Shown here piece after piece: positions 27,450 through 36,529 of a stretch of DNA of 64,000 bases (positions within the stretch are counted from its first letter, which is position 1; each line of letters starts with the position of its first letter). This DNA comes from Rhodophyticola sp017644125. Lineage in GTDB: Bacteria > Pseudomonadota > Alphaproteobacteria > Rhodobacterales > Rhodobacteraceae. The DNA lies in the NCBI RefSeq assembly GCF_042140125.1, contig NZ_CP159473.1. One strand, given 5' to 3'. The position numbers were made by a program, and so were the translations under genes. Under the pieces are notes generated by a model that was given only the letters and a program-made list of their open reading frames with translations, was not told where the DNA came from and made no database searches.

Positions 27450-30296
27450 ATGAAACCAGCATTCATCACATTCCGCCCCGGTTTGGGCCTCGGGGTCTTG
27501 ATCGCCCTGGCGTTACCGGCAGGTCCGGCGCAGGCACAGGATACGTTCACCGTCAACGGACCGACCTTTGTCACCATCGGAGGGCCACTGGCAATCGTCG
27601 ATGGGGATGACACGCTGATCGTCACTGCGCCCGCAGGCTCTATCACCCTGGGCGGTGTCGGCCAAAGCGCGATCCTCGCAACCGGCGACAACAACACCGT
27701 GATCATCGAGAGCGGAACGCCTTCCCCGGCCCTGAATGTCAATGGCGCCGGCGGTAACGGCATCAGCATGTTCGGCGACAATTCCCAGGCGATCGTCGAC
27801 GGGCGGATCGAGATTTCCGGTGGGCCTGACGGCATCGACCGGGGCTTCGGGATCTTGATTGAAGGGAACAACGGCAGCATTCAGGCTCTAGATACAATCA
27901 TTGCCGCCGGCGACGAGGCCGTCGGGATTGCCGTGTTCGGCGACGACGGCCGCGTGATATTCGACGGTTCCATAGATGTGTTTTCGGACGGAAACATCGG
28001 GATCTGGGGCTCAGGAGATCGCGTGACCCTTACCAATACGGGGTCTATCGGCATCAGCGGTGTCTTTGGAAATGGAACAGGGATTTTGCTGACCTCCGAA
28101 GACGGGCTGGTCGTTAACGCAGGCTCGATCAACAATGCCGGTCCCGGTGGGCCGGACAACGTGATCGCTATCGATGCGAGCGGCGACCGGGTTCGAGTCA
28201 TCAACCTGGGCACTATCGTGCAAAGTGGGGACGACAGCATCGGCGTCCAAATGTTTTCAGATGGTGGCAGCGTCCTGAACGAGGGGTCCATCGAGTTGTC
28301 TGGCGCGGGCATATCGCGCGGCATCTTTGTGAGTGGCTCGGGAAGCACGATCGACCACACAGGCACCATCGCGATGACCGATCCCACCGGAACCAACTCT
28401 TTGGGCATCCTTGTGATAGGTGATGACAACATCGTTTCGGTCACGGGAAACGGGGAGATCTGGACAGCGGGGGCGAACGGCAGAGGCATCAGTGTCTCGG
28501 GCATCGGCAACCGGGTGTTCTTTGACGGCCTGCTCATCCAGACGACCGGCGACGACGCTTCCGGTATCGTCGGCGGCGGCGGCAGCGGGATCGTCATCGA
28601 GACCGGCTCGACCAACGGGGCCGAAATCGTGACCCAAGGCAACGGCGCATCCGGCATCTATCTAATGGCGACAGCCGACATGGGCACGATCCTGAACGGT
28701 GCGAACATCTTCACGAACGGGGCCGGGTCCGCAGGCATCCGAAACGATGGTGACAATGCGCGCATCACCAATAGCGGCGAGATAACGACGAACGGGTTGC
28801 AGGCGCATGGAATATGGAACGAGGCCGCAGCGGGTTCCCAGATTGAAAACAGCGGGTTCATTGAGGTCAGTGGCCAAACCGCGAACGGCCTTTACGCCTT
28901 CGACAGCAGCGGTGCCGTCCTGATCAACAGCGGAGAAATCCTTGTCACGGGTGATGGCGGTTCCGGAATCCAGACCTTCATCGGGTCGAACCTGTCGGTG
29001 ATCAACAGCGGCCTGATCCGCGCCGAAGGAGCCGCCGGAGAGGGCATCTTCGTTGTCACCGATGCAACGACTGTTCTGAATTCCGGGGAGATTCGCACCG
29101 GTCCGGGCATGCAGGGGATCGAGGTCTGGGGCGACGATGTTTTTGTGCGCAATACTGGGCGCATCTTTTCGGGTCTTGGTGGGGGTGAATTTTCATTCAC
29201 CTCGAATGGGTCGGACACCCATCTGCGGCTTGACCCCGGCTCGATCATCGTGGGCGAGCTGCAGTTTCTCGCAAACGGCGCGACGTTGGATGTGGGCCTG
29301 CCGAATGCAGCGCTCACCTGGAACTTAGCGCCGCCTGACAACATCCTCAGCGATGGGCGCCCGCAACTTGTGGTCGGCACCACGCTCTATGTGTTCGATC
29401 CGGACCATTTCGCCGCCCTCGACCGGAGCGCCTTCGGCACGATCGACCGGATCGGCTTCACCCTCGATCAGCGTCGGGCTGCGGGCGGCGCGGAAGGGCG
29501 CAGTGTCTGGGCCACCGGCACCATCGCATCGGCCGACGACACCGACACCCTGTCCGGCATGCTGGGGGGCACCTTCGCCCTGTCCGCAGATCGTCGGATC
29601 GGGGGGTTCGTCGGCACGCAGGACGCGGAATACGAAACCCCCTTCAGCAGCTCGCAGATCGACAGCCGCGCGACCTTCGGCGGGCTGACATGGGGCGGCA
29701 CGACGGATTACGGCTTCTTTGAAACCGCGCTCAGCTTCGGCACCGTCAGCAGCACATCGACCCGCCGCGTGGCCAACAATACCGTGCCCACGGGCATCGA
29801 GAATGCGGTCTCCAGCCCCGACAGCCGGTTCTTCAGCCTGTCCGCGACCTTCGGCACCGAAACCCGCTTCAACGAGATCGACCTGCGCCCCAGCCTGCGG
29901 CTTCGCTACAGCTGGGTGCAGTCGGATGCCTTCGCCGAGACCGGATCGCAGGCCGATCTGACGGTCGAGGAGCGCAGCGCACAGCGTCTGGATCTCCGCG
30001 CGAAGGTCGAAACGGATCTCGCCCCGCGGCGGACCGCTCTGGGGCCGATGGCGGTGACGCTCTATGGCGGGCTCGATCTCGCCTATACCGATGCCGACGA
30101 TGTGCGCGCGGTCGCGACCGGACAGCCCGTGGTCTTCGGGACCGGCCAATCGGGGACTTCCCTACAGGGCTTCATCGGCGGACATGCAACCATCGCCACC
30201 CGAAACGGCGCCAGCCTGAGCCTGTCCGGCGAGCTGGCCGCGGGCGGCACAAGCCCGGAACTGAGATTGGGCATGATGTACAGCATGCGGTTCTGA
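27450..30296 (+). CDS. Autotransporter (type Va secreted adhesin-like protein)
   Basis: A 948-residue protein with a signal peptide (residues about 1-32, cleavage after AQA). A passenger (about 35-650) is built from short repeats alternating Gly/Asn/Asp turns with Val/Ile strands (NSGEI, GDDNxV, TNSGEI), as in right-handed beta-helix passengers. The C-terminal barrel domain (about the last 260 residues) ends in GMMYSMRF, a terminal Phe as required for BAM insertion. A TTG 15 bp upstream is an alternative start; neither start has a strong ribosome-binding site. Ligand unknown; adhesion is inferred from the architecture. Confidence 0.85.
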   Translation: MKPAFITFRPGLGLGVLIALALPAGPAQAQDTFTVNGPTFVTIGGPLAIVDGDDTLIVTAPAGSITLGGVGQSAILATGDNNTVIIESGTPSPALNVNGAGGNGISMFGDNSQAIVDGRIEISGGPDGIDRGFGILIEGNNGSIQALDTIIAAGDEAVGIAVFGDDGRVIFDGSIDVFSDGNIGIWGSGDRVTLTNTGSIGISGVFGNGTGILLTSEDGLVVNAGSINNAGPGGPDNVIAIDASGDRVRVINLGTIVQSGDDSIGVQMFSDGGSVLNEGSIELSGAGISRGIFVSGSGSTIDHTGTIAMTDPTGTNSLGILVIGDDNIVSVTGNGEIWTAGANGRGISVSGIGNRVFFDGLLIQTTGDDASGIVGGGGSGIVIETGSTNGAEIVTQGNGASGIYLMATADMGTILNGANIFTNGAGSAGIRNDGDNARITNSGEITTNGLQAHGIWNEAAAGSQIENSGFIEVSGQTANGLYAFDSSGAVLINSGEILVTGDGGSGIQTFIGSNLSVINSGLIRAEGAAGEGIFVVTDATTVLNSGEIRTGPGMQGIEVWGDDVFVRNTGRIFSGLGGGEFSFTSNGSDTHLRLDPGSIIVGELQFLANGATLDVGLPNAALTWNLAPPDNILSDGRPQLVVGTTLYVFDPDHFAALDRSAFGTIDRIGFTLDQRRAAGGAEGRSVWATGTIASADDTDTLSGMLGGTFALSADRRIGGFVGTQDAEYETPFSSSQIDSRATFGGLTWGGTTDYGFFETALSFGTVSSTSTRRVANNTVPTGIENAVSSPDSRFFSLSATFGTETRFNEIDLRPSLRLRYSWVQSDAFAETGSQADLTVEERSAQRLDLRAKVETDLAPRRTALGPMAVTLYGGLDLAYTDADDVRAVATGQPVVFGTGQSGTSLQGFIGGHATIATRNGASLSLSGELAAGGTSPELRLGMMYSMRF

Positions 30297-30487
30297 GACC
30301 AGCACGAAACCGTATCGCGAATGAGCACATCGCGTGGGCCGAACCCCGTCGCCGCCCGGGCGCGGATGCCCGGGGTCGCCGCCTCTCGCCGACCCCGACG
30401 GCGTTCAGCCACGCAGCGCCATTGCGTCCACCGACTGCATAGCGTCCTGCAAGGGCCGTGCGGAGCCGATCCCTCCCCGACCCCGCC

Positions 30488-31009
30488 CTATCCCGCAGCC
30501 ACCCAACCGGGCATGGCGAAGACGACTTTCGTGATCAGCCGGTTGAACTCCGCCGCTTCTCGCCGGTCGAGCGGGGCCAGCATCGCGGCCTGTCTCTCGC
30601 GGAAAAGCGGCAGCACCCCGGCCAGCAGCGCGTGTCCCTTGGCGGTCAGCGTCAGGGGCTTGGCGCGTTTGTCGGCCGTGTCAGTGTCGCGCCCGATGAG
30701 ACCCTTTTCCTCAAGTTCGGTTACGGCCCGGCTGATCGAGTTCTTGGGCAGCCCCGTCACAAGGCAGATGTCGCGCGCCACCAGCCCGTCCTGATGGCAG
30801 AGACTGAACAGGATCACGAAGCCCGGGCGCGACAGCCCGAACCGGTCCTGAAGCTCGGCATAGATCGGTCCGGTAAAGAAGTTCGCCAGAAAGCTGACCC
30901 GCCAGATGGGCGACAGATCGGTGTCCATGAGCATCGTCAGCGACAGCGGGCCGAACTGGTCAGCCATCGCCCGTGCCGCATCGAAGTCTGAGTCGTTGTT
31001 CTTGGTCAT
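30488..31009 (-). CDS. MarR-family transcriptional regulator
   Basis: A 173-residue winged-helix protein. The DNA-binding core is LVARDICLVTGLPKNSISRAVTELEEKGLIGR with the wing RDTDTADKRAKPLTLTAKG, standard for MarR. It is divergent from a TRAP-transporter operon whose promoter overlaps two palindromes, so it likely represses that operon and responds to the transported acid or its product. The N-terminus is about 20 residues longer than the average MarR protein. Confidence 0.9.
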   Translation of the reverse strand: MTKNNDSDFDAARAMADQFGPLSLTMLMDTDLSPIWRVSFLANFFTGPIYAELQDRFGLSRPGFVILFSLCHQDGLVARDICLVTGLPKNSISRAVTELEEKGLIGRDTDTADKRAKPLTLTAKGHALLAGVLPLFRERQAAMLAPLDRREAAEFNRLITKVVFAMPGWVAAG

Positions 31010-31039
31010 GGCGCACCCTAGCCCAATCAGGTCCCATTT

Positions 31040-31074
31040 GGAACCTTACAAAAGGTTCCATACGGAACTATAAA
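31040..31074 (+). promoter_or_regulatory. TRAP-operon promoter overlapped by MarR-type operator
   Basis: TTACAA (31046-31051), a 17-bp spacer and TATAAA (31069-31074) form a good sigma70-like promoter. Over it lie two overlapping inverted repeats: GGAACCTT/AAGGTTCC (31040-31047, 31052-31059) and GTTCC/GGAAC (31055-31059, 31064-31068). Confidence 0.7.
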
Positions 31075-31128
31075 ATCATCTACAAGCGTTCGAGTCGTAT
31101 TGTCTCCAACGCCGGAGGGAGGAAAAAG

Positions 31129-32109
31129 ATGACGAAGATGACCATACTGGCCAGCGCAATTGCGCTTGGACTTTCCGCAACCGCGTCTATGGCGCAGGAG
31201 TTGCGCGCGGTAGGCGCATTTCCGGAGAATTTCGTGTTCACCCGCGAAGTGGCGCAACCCTTCGCCGCGCTGGTCGCCGAGGAATCGGGCGGCAGCTTGA
31301 CGATCTCCTTCACCGGGCCCGATGCGGTGCCGCCGCTGGAACAGTTCGAACCGACGCAGGCGGGCGTGTTCGACCTGCTCTTCACACATCCGGCCTATCA
31401 CGCCGGCACCACCTCGGTCGGGCTGGCGATCGACGCGATCGGCGCCGATCCGGTCGCGCGGCGCGCGGCGGGGATCATCGGCTTCATCGACGCGCACTAT
31501 CAGGCATCGCACGGGATGAAGCTGCTCTCGGCCCCTCCCACCGGGTCGGTCGGCTTCCGCTATTACCTCCGCGAACCGATCTCCGGAACGCCGCCATTCG
31601 ACGGCCGCAACATCCGTGGAACGGTCTCCTATCATCCGATGATCGAAGCCCTTGGCGGGGCGGGCGTGGTCATGGGCGGCGGCGATGTCTACTCGGCCCT
31701 TCAGACGGGTGCCATCGACGGCGCGGCCTGGGGCCTGACCGGCGCTCTGGATTTCAACTGGCACGAGGTCGCGGGCTACATGACCGAACCCGGTTTCGGC
31801 CAGGTGGGGCTGATGATGTTCATGAATCTCGACGCCTGGAACGGGCTCGACGCCGAGGCGCAGGCCGCCATAGAACGCGCCGCGATCCGGCTTGAGACCG
31901 ACAGCGTTGCGCGCTTCGACCTGCTGGCGGCCGACGAACGCGCGGCCCTTCTGGAACTTGGGATGCAGGTGACCGACTTCGCGCCCGAGGACGCCGCTCA
32001 ATTGGATGCGCTCTGGGCTACGGGCGTGTGGGCTGTCGCCGAAGGCGCCTCGCCCGAAGCTGTTGCGGAGCTGAGGTCGCTGGCCCAAGCCGCCAATCTG
32101 TCCGACTGA
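31129..32109 (+). CDS. TRAP transporter substrate-binding protein (DctP family)
   Basis: A 326-residue periplasmic binding protein of a TRAP transporter. The start at 31129 has a long ggagggaggaaaaag leader. Signal peptide: residues 1-22 (ends ASMAQ). The family organic-acid site is suggested by the Arg-rich TGSVGFRYYLREPI segment and YSALQTGAIDGAAWG. The first of dctP, dctQ, dctM and hydrolase genes, with no gap larger than 1 bp between them. The ligand cannot be named; the promoter suggests MarR control. Confidence 0.88.
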   Translation: MTKMTILASAIALGLSATASMAQELRAVGAFPENFVFTREVAQPFAALVAEESGGSLTISFTGPDAVPPLEQFEPTQAGVFDLLFTHPAYHAGTTSVGLAIDAIGADPVARRAAGIIGFIDAHYQASHGMKLLSAPPTGSVGFRYYLREPISGTPPFDGRNIRGTVSYHPMIEALGGAGVVMGGGDVYSALQTGAIDGAAWGLTGALDFNWHEVAGYMTEPGFGQVGLMMFMNLDAWNGLDAEAQAAIERAAIRLETDSVARFDLLAADERAALLELGMQVTDFAPEDAAQLDALWATGVWAVAEGASPEAVAELRSLAQAANLSD

Positions 32110-32110
32110 C

Positions 32111-32587
32111 ATGCGCCGCCTCGGCGATCTGCATGACGCGACCTCTCGCTGGTTGTTCGCACTGGCGGGGGGCGCACTGGTGGCCGCGGTCTCTCTCTAT
32201 GTCTTCGAAGTCATCATGCGCAACGGGCTCGGCGCGCCGACGACATGGTCGGGCGAGGCGGTGCAATATGCACTGGCCGCCATGATCTTCTGCGCCCTGC
32301 CCGACATCACGCGCCGCAATGCCCATGTGGCCATCGACATCATCCCCCAAGCGCTGCCCGGCGGCCAGGCAATCTGGCTTGGCCGTTTCAATGCAATACT
32401 GGGCGCGGTCGCCTGCGGAGTGACCGGCTGGATCGTTGCGGGCGAAGCACTCAGGCAGTTCGAGCGCGGCTTGATGACAAACGCGGCCAACCCGATCCCG
32501 CGCTGGTGGATCACCACCGTGATCGCCGTGGGCTTCGCCTCTGCCGCGTTGCATTTCCTGCGCCAGATCGCCGGGCGCCGGCAATGA
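32111..32587 (+). CDS. TRAP transporter small permease (DctQ)
   Basis: A 158-residue, four-helix small permease with the family motif WSGEAVQYALAAMIFCALPDITRRNAHVAIDI. It joins the large permease to drive Na+- or H+-coupled uptake. Starts one base after the dctP stop; its stop overlaps the next ATG (ATGA). Confidence 0.9.
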   Translation: MRRLGDLHDATSRWLFALAGGALVAAVSLYVFEVIMRNGLGAPTTWSGEAVQYALAAMIFCALPDITRRNAHVAIDIIPQALPGGQAIWLGRFNAILGAVACGVTGWIVAGEALRQFERGLMTNAANPIPRWWITTVIAVGFASAALHFLRQIAGRRQ

Positions 32588-33873
32588 GCTGGGCCGTTCT
32601 CCTGATCCTCGCCATCGGGCTTTTGCTGGCCATTCTCTTTTCCGGCGCGCGGATCTTCGTGGGCTTTCTTCTGCTCAACATCCTGGGCGTTCTCGTGCTG
32701 ATCGGGCCGAGGGGCTTCGGCATGTTCTCCAACTCGATCTTCGAAACCGCCACCTCCCCGACGCTGGTGACCGTGGCGCTTTTCGTGCTGATGGGAGAGA
32801 TCCTGTTCCGCTCCGGCACAGTGGACGTGTTGTTTTCAAGCATAGACAGGCTGATCGGGCGGCTTCGCGGCCGGCTCTATGTCGTGACCATCGCGCTGTC
32901 GACCGTCTTTGGTGCGCTTTCGGGATCGGCGGTGGCGGTGGCGGCGATGCTTGGCCGGTCGGTCCTGCCGCTGATGGCCGCGCGCGGCTATGCCTCCCGC
33001 ACCTCCGCCACGACGATCCTTGCGGGCGCAAGCCTTGCGCCGATCATTCCGCCAAGCCTGCTGGCCATCATCGTCGGCTCGCTTGCGGATGTGTCCATCG
33101 CCGGGCTTCTGGTCGCCGGCATCATCCCCGGGCTGCTCTTTGCCACGCTGACCCTTGCCTGGGTCTATCTGCGCGGCGGCCCGATGCCGGAGGCGGACAT
33201 CACGCAGGCGCAAACGCCGGTCTGGCGCGCGGTTCTCGCCATGGCGCCGTTCCTCATCGTCGTCTTCTCGGTGATGGGGCTCATCCTGCTCGGGGTCGCC
33301 TCGCCATCGGAATCCGCGGCAACCGGTGTTGTGGGCGCCATGGTGGTGGCCGCGCTCTTCGGGCGGCTCAACTGGGTCATGCTGCGCGAGGCTGTGGCAA
33401 GTGCCGTCACGATCTCGGTCGTCATCCTGATCATTGTCGCCTCGGCCAAGCTGTTCAGCCAATTGCTGTCTTTCTCGGGCGCGACCAGAGGCCTTGTCAC
33501 CCTCATTGCCGAGCTTGGGTGGAGCCCTACGATGACATTCCTTCTGATGATGGCGATCCCGTTCCTGCTGTGCATGTTCATCGACCAGATCGCCTTCATG
33601 CTGCTGGCGATTCCGATCTATCAGCCGATCGTCGCGGCAATGGGCTTCGATCCGATCTGGTTCTGGACGATCTTCCTGATCAACCTCACAGTCGGCAGCC
33701 TGACGCCTCCTTTCGGCTACACGCTTTTTGCCCTGAAAGGCGCGGCCGACGGGATGAGTACGGCACAGGTCTTCCGCGCAGCCTGGCCCGTGGTCGGCAT
33801 CTTCCTGACCGGGATGGCGATACTCTGGGCCGTTCCCGATCTCGTCACCGCGATCCCGAGGGCCCTGCAGTGA
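32584..33873 (+). CDS. TRAP transporter large permease (DctM)
   Basis: A 429-residue, about 12-helix transporter subunit with typical segments FGALSGSAVAVAAMLGRSVLP, GASLAPIIPPSLLAIIVGSLADVSIAGLLVAGIIPGLL and NLTVGSLTPPFGYTLFALKG. It forms the channel with DctQ. Its stop overlaps the next gene's GTG (GTGA). Confidence 0.92.
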   Translation: MSWAVLLILAIGLLLAILFSGARIFVGFLLLNILGVLVLIGPRGFGMFSNSIFETATSPTLVTVALFVLMGEILFRSGTVDVLFSSIDRLIGRLRGRLYVVTIALSTVFGALSGSAVAVAAMLGRSVLPLMAARGYASRTSATTILAGASLAPIIPPSLLAIIVGSLADVSIAGLLVAGIIPGLLFATLTLAWVYLRGGPMPEADITQAQTPVWRAVLAMAPFLIVVFSVMGLILLGVASPSESAATGVVGAMVVAALFGRLNWVMLREAVASAVTISVVILIIVASAKLFSQLLSFSGATRGLVTLIAELGWSPTMTFLLMMAIPFLLCMFIDQIAFMLLAIPIYQPIVAAMGFDPIWFWTIFLINLTVGSLTPPFGYTLFALKGAADGMSTAQVFRAAWPVVGIFLTGMAILWAVPDLVTAIPRALQ

Positions 33874-34826
33874 CCTGGCGCGACCACGACACCGCGGCGT
33901 CCCACTTCATCGCCTCGTCGGATGAGCCCGGTCTCAGGCTGCACATCCGCGCCCATGGGGACGATCCGGCCCGTGCGCCCGTGCTGTTCGTCCATGGCGC
34001 GACCTATGCCAGCCGCCTTTACGACATCCCGCACCCGGGGGCGAGCTGGCTCAGGGCGACGGCGGAAGCGGGCTTCGCGGCCTATGCGCTCGATATCCGC
34101 GGCTACGGGCTGTCGCATTCGCAGGTGTTCGAGACGGCGGAAGAACCTTATGCCCGTGCGTCCGAAGCGATCCGCGACATCGACGATGCCGTCGCGTGGA
34201 TCTGCGCGCACCATGCGGTCGAGAGCATCTGCCTGATCGGCGGGTCCTGGGGCTCGATCACCACGGCCCTCTACGCCTCGACGATCGGCGCCGCGCGGGT
34301 CGAACGTCTCGTGCTCTATGCGCCGATCTTTGCCGAGATCAATACCGGCTGGCTGACGATCCTGGCTGACCCGAACGACCCGGCCAGGTTGGACCCGCGC
34401 CACGGCGCCGCGCGGCTGGTGACCGAGGCCGCCACGCGGGAACGGTGGGATGCGGAGATACCGGATGGGGCAGACTGGCGGGATGAGGCCGTCTTTCAGG
34501 CGCTGGTACAGGCGTCGCTCGTCGATGATCCCCGCTCCGCCGGCCACGATCCGCCCGCCTTCCGTGCGCCCAACGGAACATTTCTGGACCTGTGGGAGGC
34601 CTTCAACGGACGCCGGCTCTATGACCCGAAAGACGTGCACTGCTCCACCCTCCTGATCCGTGGCGGCGCCGATCCGACATCGACCCGGACCGATGCCCTC
34701 AGGCTCTTCGACGGCCTCGGAAGCGCGGACAGGCAGTATGTCGAAATCGCGAACGGAGCTCATTTTGCAAGTGCCGAAAAGCGCGCGCACCGTGTTTTCC
34801 AGGCAGTCAACGCGTTCCTTGTTTGA
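33870..34826 (+). CDS. Alpha/beta-fold hydrolase coupled to TRAP transporter
   Basis: A 318-residue serine hydrolase. The GTG start overlaps the dctM stop. HGAT (42-45) is the oxyanion motif, Ser126 in GGSWG is the nucleophile, and the His is in EIANGAHF near the C-terminus; the acid is probably in RGGADPTS. It resembles esterases or lactonases of aromatic-acid pathways more than lipases. Its place at the end of a TRAP operon suggests it acts on the imported ester or amide, a substrate I cannot name. Confidence 0.82.
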   Translation: MTWRDHDTAASHFIASSDEPGLRLHIRAHGDDPARAPVLFVHGATYASRLYDIPHPGASWLRATAEAGFAAYALDIRGYGLSHSQVFETAEEPYARASEAIRDIDDAVAWICAHHAVESICLIGGSWGSITTALYASTIGAARVERLVLYAPIFAEINTGWLTILADPNDPARLDPRHGAARLVTEAATRERWDAEIPDGADWRDEAVFQALVQASLVDDPRSAGHDPPAFRAPNGTFLDLWEAFNGRRLYDPKDVHCSTLLIRGGADPTSTRTDALRLFDGLGSADRQYVEIANGAHFASAEKRAHRVFQAVNAFLV

Positions 34827-35015
34827 GCACTAACCGCCTTGTCTGCTATAGCGCTGCAATGCGCATTTTGAGCCCAAAGTACCAAATGCTGCGCATCGCA
34901 CCAATGTCGGCTCTTCGGGGTCGAACGACAAAGGTGTCGAAATCAAATCGCGTGTTATCCCCGCCCTCGTGCTCGTGGCTGTAGAACCGTTGAAGGGCGG
35001 GGAACGCGTACTGCC

Positions 35016-36227
35016 TCAGTGGGTCAGGCCGCTGCCGCCGATGGCGATCAGGTTGTAGGGTATGCCTTCCACCGCGATCCGGTCGGCCTCGGCGAAAGTC
35101 TCCAGATCGACCACCCGGAGGCTTGCGTCCAGCGGGTCGGTCAGGATCAGGCGGTCGCCTGCAACGGTCATGCGCGGACGCGGATCGCGCCAGTGGCCGT
35201 CCATCGAATAGGGTTGGGTGATCTGCACACTTTGCTCGATCTCGGCAGACAGCATGTTCAGACGGTGCAGCGATCCATCCTCAGTGAAGATGTAGGCGTG
35301 CTGAGGATGCGCGGGGTCCAGGACGAAATCGACTTCGCGGAACGGCAGCGCAACGCGGGTGAAATAGGGCTCCGTCGTGGGATCGAGAATGACGACCGAG
35401 CTGCCGTCGTAATCTCCCAGGAATATCTGCATGGCCGATGCGCCCACCAGTTGGCCGGTCTTGTCCTCGGGGAAGTCCGCCGGATAGGGCAGCATCGTGA
35501 AGGCGTCCGGCCCGCCGCTCGTATCATGTGCGATCACGCCTTCCGCGCATCCGGCAACGAGGAAGTTGCCCGAAAACGCCTCGCCATGAAGGTCGGTGCA
35601 CGTATGCGTCTCTCCGAGCGATGTGCCGTCCGCCGCAAAAGAGCCGATGCCGACACGCGGGGGCAGCTTGTCCTCGGCCACGGGGTCTTCGGAGGCGACC
35701 GAGGCGACGACGTAATCGCCCATCGGTGCCACGAAGCCGTGATGCGCGACGTTCATCGGGAATTGCCGTTCGTCCGTCCCTCCGCGCAGAAGGGCGCCTT
35801 CGTCAAAAAGGCCGCCGTAGCCGCCCCGGTCATAGGTGATGGCCAACTGGCCCGAATGCGTCACGACGTGGGAGGGTCGTGGCCCTTCGACCGAGCCGAG
35901 CGGCGCAGGATCGGAGACCTCGATATCGGCGTGGTCACCGTGGCTATCGAGTTCCACGCCGCTTCGCAGGAAGTGGACGCGGTCATTGTCGGACTGCACT
36001 GCAACGACGAGCGCGCCATCCGCCGCCGGGTAGAGCCTGGCCGGACCAGCCACCTCGAAGCTCCAGCGCTGCTCTGGCGCATCGAGGTCGAATGCAGTGA
36101 CGGTCGGCGTGGCATGGTCCGCGACGAAGACACGCCATGCCGTTGCCTCGCGGTCGGCCAGAGCGGGATGTGCGAGGGCAAGGGCGGCCCATGCGGTGCC
36201 AAGAGTGAAGAGCAGTGGTCTGTTCAT
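35016..36227 (-). CDS. aztD: Periplasmic zinc chaperone AztD
   Basis: A 403-residue seven-bladed beta-propeller-like zinc metallochaperone. In Paracoccus denitrificans AztD passes Zn2+ to the AztABC importer. Signal peptide: residues 1-24 (ends ALA). Visible family traits are VAVQSDNDRVHFLRSG, a metal-rich loop SHGDHADIE, THSGQLAITYDRGG, QFPMNVAHHGFVAPMGDYV and THTCTDLHGEAFSG. The start at 36227 has ggaggcgatcaca. aztABC are not in the window; instead the neighbours are a GTPase and DUF1826 genes typical of zinc-starvation clusters. Confidence 0.9.
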   Translation of the reverse strand: MNRPLLFTLGTAWAALALAHPALADREATAWRVFVADHATPTVTAFDLDAPEQRWSFEVAGPARLYPAADGALVVAVQSDNDRVHFLRSGVELDSHGDHADIEVSDPAPLGSVEGPRPSHVVTHSGQLAITYDRGGYGGLFDEGALLRGGTDERQFPMNVAHHGFVAPMGDYVVASVASEDPVAEDKLPPRVGIGSFAADGTSLGETHTCTDLHGEAFSGNFLVAGCAEGVIAHDTSGGPDAFTMLPYPADFPEDKTGQLVGASAMQIFLGDYDGSSVVILDPTTEPYFTRVALPFREVDFVLDPAHPQHAYIFTEDGSLHRLNMLSAEIEQSVQITQPYSMDGHWRDPRPRMTVAGDRLILTDPLDASLRVVDLETFAEADRIAVEGIPYNLIAIGGSGLTH

Positions 36228-36265
36228 TGTGATCGCCTCCATGTATGATCGTTCGGGATTTCGCC

Positions 36266-36529
36266 TCATGTCCGCCGGGGGCCGCAAACCGGTCGCTCGC
36301 GCGCGAGGGTGCCTGCCTGCGCGCGCTCCAGCATCGCCAGCGCAGACTCGGCCCCAAGCCCACGCTGCCGCGCCTTTTTCCAAAGCCGCGCGCAGGACCG
36401 AGGCGACCACGGCAGGGCCGCCTGCGCGATCCAGCGCCGCAACTCCGGTGGCAGGGCGTCATAGGTCCGCATCGGATCGCAGGCGCGTTTCCTGCGCTGC
36501 AACGTCGTCGCGCCGAGATTGCCGCTCAT
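36266..36529 (-). CDS. DUF6525 family protein
   Basis: An 87-residue basic protein starting MSGNLGATTLQRRKR and carrying PMRTYDALPPELRRWIAQAALPWS and RLWKKAR, the signature of DUF6525, a Rhodobacterales protein of unknown function. It overlaps the DUF1826 gene stop (ATGA), so it is co-translated in the zinc cluster. Confidence 0.8.
   Translation of the reverse strand: MSGNLGATTLQRRKRACDPMRTYDALPPELRRWIAQAALPWSPRSCARLWKKARQRGLGAESALAMLERAQAGTLARERPVCGPRRT

Noticed and set aside
34959..35002. 9-bp CCCCGCCCT/AGGGCGGGG inverted repeat between convergent genes
   Set aside because: The loop is about 26 nt and no T run follows on either strand, so a terminator call is not supported.
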